From: Prochlorothrix hollandica PCC 9006 = CALU 1027
Lineage (GTDB): Bacteria; Cyanobacteriota; Cyanobacteriia; Prochlorotrichales; Prochlorotrichaceae
Assembly (NCBI RefSeq): GCF_000332315.1
Contig: NZ_KB235933.1
Location: 933,290 to 997,289 of the forward strand
DNA length: 64,000 bases
Direction of reading: 5' to 3'
Part shown: piece after piece, positions 60,840-64,000 of the stretch
Layout of the letters: the number at the start of each line of letters is the position of its first letter
Position numbering within the stretch: position 1 is the stretch's first letter
The notes under the pieces: generated by a model
Told to the model about the DNA's origin: nothing
What the model saw: the letters and a program-made list of their open reading frames with translations, nothing else
Databases searched by the model: none
Position numbers and translations under genes: made by a program

Positions 60840-63680
60840 ATGACTACTGCTCCTCCCCCTTTGGCGGTCAACTGGCTGACAGACTTACTGCACAGTCCTG
60901 GGTTTCTCGTAATCCAAGGTTGGGTGATGGTCACGGATCCCGAATCGGCTAGGGGATCGTTGGATCCCACTGCCCCAGATCAGCCATGCCTCCGCCTAGA
61001 ATCCGCCTCTGGAGGGGTAATTTGGTATCCCCAGATCTTTGCTGGGGATTGTGTGGGGTTATTCGGTCATGATGCCGTAACACTCCAGACCTGTCCCCAC
61101 CTGTGGTTAGAGCAGATCCATGGGGACGATCGCCCGACCCTGGGGCACAACCTCTGCGAGGATTCCGCGCCTTTTCTGTTGCGGGTCAAGCAATTTCAGA
61201 GCGGCGATCGCTGGCTATCTGTCCACACAACACGGCATTCTCAGGGGGAGAAGTTTTGGGTCATCCTGTGGGCGATGGTCTTACCAGACGGGCGGGCTAC
61301 AGCGGATCACCGGAAAACCACCCTGGCTCCTGATGGGATCGGGTCTCCATCGGACTCCGCTATTGTTGCAGCCCCTGTTGCAGCCACCGTGACAGATCCA
61401 GTAGCCGACCTGTTCCAGGGAATCCAACTCCAGGCCCAGCAGTACCGGATCCTCTTTGAGCAAAACCCTAACCCCATGTGGGTACAGGATTGGGAGAGTT
61501 ATCGTTTTTTATCCGTCAATAAAGCCGCGATCGACCTCTATGGTTACCCTAGGGAAGAATTTCTAGACTTGAGCCTTCAGGATCTCCATGATCCAGAGGA
61601 GTGGGCTAGCCTGGTGGCTCAGTTACCCCAATTAGCGAATCATAGCCACTACCCGACCACCCAACGCGCTTGGCAACAGCGGCGGCGGGATGGATTGATC
61701 ATTGCTGTGGAACTGGCGGTTTATCAGGTGCAATGGGATCGGCGATCGGTGGCCCTCGTCTTAGCCAGGGATATAACGGCTAAACTTCAGGCCGAAACAG
61801 CCCTGTGGAAATCCCATCAACGCTATGAAGAATTAGTGAACTCCATTGATGGGATTGTCTGGGAGTTTGATCTACAAACCTGCCGTTTTACCTTTGTCAG
61901 TCACCAAGCCCAAGTGCTATTGGGCTATGCCGTTATTCAGTGGTTGGAAGAAGATAATTTTTGGATGAACCATATCCACCCTGATGATCAGGATTGGGTG
62001 TTTAGTCTCTGTCGGATGAAGGTCAGTAACTTCCAACGGCGCGATATTGAATACCGGATGATTACGGCTCAGGGGAATGTGCTATGGGTGCGGGATATTA
62101 TTAAGGTGGTGGAGGCCGAGGGCAAACCCTGGAAACTGCGCGGTGTGATGGTCAATGTCACGGAACAGAAAGAATCCTATGGGATGCTGCGGCAATATGA
62201 AAAGATTGTCTCTAGTACCAATGATGGCATTGCTCTCCTTGATTGTAATTATATTTATCGAGTTGTTAACCAGGCTTATTTGAAACGCCTTAATAAACAC
62301 TATAGCGATATTGTGGGTCACTCTGTAGATGAGATCTTGGGCAATTCAACCCAGTTCAAGGTGATTAAACAGAATCTCGATCGCTGTTTAGCGGGGGAAA
62401 CTGTGCAATATGAAACCTGGTTGGAGTATCCCTGCCCCGGCCACTATTTCTTGAGTATAACCTATACTCCCTATCGGGATCTAAAGGGGAATGTGGCTAA
62501 TATCATTGCTAGTATTCGAGATCTTACGGCTTTAAAACAAGCAGAAATTGCTTTTATAGAACAGGCCGATCGAGAACGATTTTTGCTAAGCATGATGAAG
62601 CGCATTCGCACCTCCCTCAGCTTAGACAGTATTTTGGATACGACTGTGGTGGAAGTACAACAGCTTCTCTACTGCGATCGGGTTTTGGTTTATGCTTGCC
62701 TGGATCAGGCTGAGGGTATTGTCCCCCTGGAAGAGGATGGGTTTAAGATTTCAACACCGCTGTGTTCTGCCCTAACCTTTCAGAGTCGTTTTGTGGCCGA
62801 GGCTGTGGCAGAAGGTTGGGGTGCCTTGCTGGATAACGAGACTGATGATCCCGTCTTGAATAAACTGGGGGCAAAGCAGGTTAGTAATGGGACTAAGATT
62901 CTCAATATTTCTGATATCGATCAAGCCAAATTAGACTCTGTTCATCGAGATTTTCTCGATCGCTATCACATCCGAGCTAAACTCGCTTTACCGATCATTA
63001 CCCACTCTAATCACCTGTGGGGTTTCTTGGTGGCCCACCATTGCCAAAGTTCCCGATTCTGGCGTGATACAGACATTGATTTATTGCAACAACTGACGGA
63101 ACAATTGGCCATTACTATCCAACAATCTCAACTCTATAGTCGCCTGGAATGTGCCAATGAGAAACTGGAATACTGGGCTAACCATGATGCCTTAACCCAG
63201 GTTCCTAACCGTCGCTTTTTTAACCACTACTTGACCCAGGAATGGCGACGGTTGAGCCGCGATCGAGGACAGCTAACCCTGGTGTTGTGTGATGTGGACT
63301 ATTTCAAAGCCTACAATGACACCTATGGCCATGTGGCAGGGGATGGCTGCTTGAAACAAGTGGCCCAGGCCATTCGTCGATCGGTCAACCGACCGGCGGA
63401 TCTGGTGGCCCGCTATGGGGGAGAGGAGTTTGTGATGGTGTTACCGGGGACTGATGCCCAGGGGGCGGTGATGGTGGTGCGCCAGGTGCAAACGGCGATC
63501 GCCCAGCTCCAGATTCCCCACCGTACCTCCCAGGTGAACCCCTATCTGACCGTCAGTTTTGGTATCGCCACCACCTATCCCACGGCTTCGGTCATGGCCC
63601 ATACTCTGATCAACCGTGCGGATCAAGCGCTGTATGAGATCAAACAACAGGGCCGTAATAGCTATGGCATTGCTCCGTAG
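60840..63680 (+). CDS. Multi-PAS/GAF diguanylate cyclase
   Basis: 946 residues. A unique N-terminal region (1-180), PAS (205-320), PAS (325-445), PAS (450-570), GAF (590-760) and GGDEF (775-945). The cyclase site is RYGGEEFVMVLP with an I-site (RPAD) five residues before it, so active synthesis of c-di-GMP with product inhibition is expected. The GAF resembles those of cyanobacteriochromes (LVAHHCQSSRFW) but lacks the usual bilin Cys-His pair (the site reads VHRDFLDRYHIRAKL), so a chromophore is unlikely. No EAL domain. Confidence 0.9.
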   Translation: MTTAPPPLAVNWLTDLLHSPGFLVIQGWVMVTDPESARGSLDPTAPDQPCLRLESASGGVIWYPQIFAGDCVGLFGHDAVTLQTCPHLWLEQIHGDDRPTLGHNLCEDSAPFLLRVKQFQSGDRWLSVHTTRHSQGEKFWVILWAMVLPDGRATADHRKTTLAPDGIGSPSDSAIVAAPVAATVTDPVADLFQGIQLQAQQYRILFEQNPNPMWVQDWESYRFLSVNKAAIDLYGYPREEFLDLSLQDLHDPEEWASLVAQLPQLANHSHYPTTQRAWQQRRRDGLIIAVELAVYQVQWDRRSVALVLARDITAKLQAETALWKSHQRYEELVNSIDGIVWEFDLQTCRFTFVSHQAQVLLGYAVIQWLEEDNFWMNHIHPDDQDWVFSLCRMKVSNFQRRDIEYRMITAQGNVLWVRDIIKVVEAEGKPWKLRGVMVNVTEQKESYGMLRQYEKIVSSTNDGIALLDCNYIYRVVNQAYLKRLNKHYSDIVGHSVDEILGNSTQFKVIKQNLDRCLAGETVQYETWLEYPCPGHYFLSITYTPYRDLKGNVANIIASIRDLTALKQAEIAFIEQADRERFLLSMMKRIRTSLSLDSILDTTVVEVQQLLYCDRVLVYACLDQAEGIVPLEEDGFKISTPLCSALTFQSRFVAEAVAEGWGALLDNETDDPVLNKLGAKQVSNGTKILNISDIDQAKLDSVHRDFLDRYHIRAKLALPIITHSNHLWGFLVAHHCQSSRFWRDTDIDLLQQLTEQLAITIQQSQLYSRLECANEKLEYWANHDALTQVPNRRFFNHYLTQEWRRLSRDRGQLTLVLCDVDYFKAYNDTYGHVAGDGCLKQVAQAIRRSVNRPADLVARYGGEEFVMVLPGTDAQGAVMVVRQVQTAIAQLQIPHRTSQVNPYLTVSFGIATTYPTASVMAHTLINRADQALYEIKQQGRNSYGIAP

Positions 63681-63715
63681 TTCTGCTGGTAGCGGTTCCT
63701 AGGCAGTTGCAACGT

Positions 63716-63884
63716 CCTGGGAGAGCCGACTTGTAGTCGGCTTTGGGTCGAGTACAACTCGACCCTCCCAGGCGATCGTGTGGGGGAGTGTGTTCTATTC
63801 TCCCTGGGAGAGCCGACTTGTAGTCGGCTTTGGGTCGAGTACAACTCGACCCTCCCAGGCGATCGTTTGGGGGAGTGGGTTCTA
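63716..63884. repeat. Two tandem 87-bp double-hairpin repeats
   Basis: Each unit holds GCCGACTTGTAGTCGGC and GGGTCGAGTACAACTCGACC hairpins, with CCTGGGAGA and CTCCCAGG at the ends. Units begin at 63716 and 63803. The reverse frame across them is periodic and not a gene. They could act as terminators after the cyclase gene. Confidence 0.8.
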
Positions 63885-63923
63885 TGGACGAGGAGCCGAT
63901 CGGGTTTTACAATTTTGTAGCAC

Positions 63924-63975
63924 CGAATCGTTAACACTAAACCGTTAACACCGAATCGTTAACACCGATCGTACC
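63924..63975. repeat. Short direct repeat
   Basis: CGAATCGTTAACAC and related ACCGTTAACACCGAATCG, three variants, near the window end. No gene seen from 63885 to 64000. Confidence 0.6.
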
Positions 63976-64000
63976 GGCGATCGGATTCACCGCGATCGGG

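Noticed and set aside
60840-63680. Cyanobacteriochrome photoreceptor
   Set aside because: The GAF domain lacks the Cys-His bilin attachment pair at the expected position, so a bound bilin is not supported.
63662-63937. 91-residue reverse ORF at the window end
   Set aside because: Its protein is two copies of the same segment, produced by the 87-bp hairpin repeats. It has no independent support.

Overview
The window looks like chromosomal DNA of a repeat-rich cyanobacterium. It carries many GCGATCGC-type (HIP1) octamers in genes and spacers. It also has typical cyanobacterial families: a DUF3153 lipoprotein beside an MlaE/TGD1-like permease, Uma2 endonuclease, a vMAP-type HTH protein, LarB, and very large PAS/GAF/GGDEF sensors. 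The abundance of short dispersed repeats would suit something like Prochlorothrix, but that is only a guess.

Layout. 0-14 kb: a transposase end, a Cache chemoreceptor, enolase, a huge GGDEF-EAL sensor, then a two-gene operon of a TPR histidine kinase and a receiver-AlbA_2 (Schlafen-like) regulator. 14-23 kb: an alpha/beta hydrolase, a 580-residue archaeal-type PheRS beta-like protein, a conserved hypothetical, a rhomboid protease, a broken PIG-V-like mannosyltransferase coupled to an HlyD-type adaptor, and a HAD phosphatase. 23-30 kb: an island of small toxin-antitoxin modules (two copies of a PIN pair, two other PIN pairs, DUF433/DUF5615, DUF6883/DUF4926, MNT nucleotidyltransferases, Uma2). 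The modules are separated by six copies of one roughly 200-bp seam and by gene scars. 30-33 kb: a visibly AT-rich three-gene operon (EcsC-TerB protein, alpha/beta hydrolase, unknown). 33-35 kb: a vMAP HTH protein, DUF2283, an HNH-partner protein and a truncated HNH gene. 35-47 kb: UvrD-like helicase, DUF457-like membrane protein, TPR protein, A-type Fe-S carrier, an EF-G paralogue, an IS200/IS605 relic, a Panacea toxin-antitoxin pair, larB and lnt. 47-64 kb: tRNA-Val, a Cache-HAMP adenylate cyclase, MlaE plus DUF3153, a CAP-domain exoprotein, cysteine desulfurase, DAHP synthase, a large cyanobacterial hypothetical, and a PAS/GAF diguanylate cyclase.

Intergenic DNA is packed with repeats. R1 is a 103-bp palindromic element with TACAGCARTCC ends; two copies share a TA. 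R2 is an element of about 280-295 bp with GTAAC/T...GTTAC or ATTAC ends; one copy has a 9-bp target duplication. R3 (about 95 bp) and R4 (about 80 bp) are hairpin repeats, and R5 is a small GCGACT-GAAGTCGC repeat. Many minisatellites with periods of 10-20 bp occur both between and inside genes, including fourteen 20-bp units downstream of enolase.

Functionally the window mixes housekeeping genes, second-messenger signalling (two GGDEF proteins, one adenylate cyclase) and a recombination-shaped accessory zone between about 23 and 35 kb. The strongest candidates for something undescribed are the seam-linked toxin-antitoxin cassette array, the neighbouring EcsC-TerB/hydrolase operon, and the stand-alone archaeal-type PheT-like gene.
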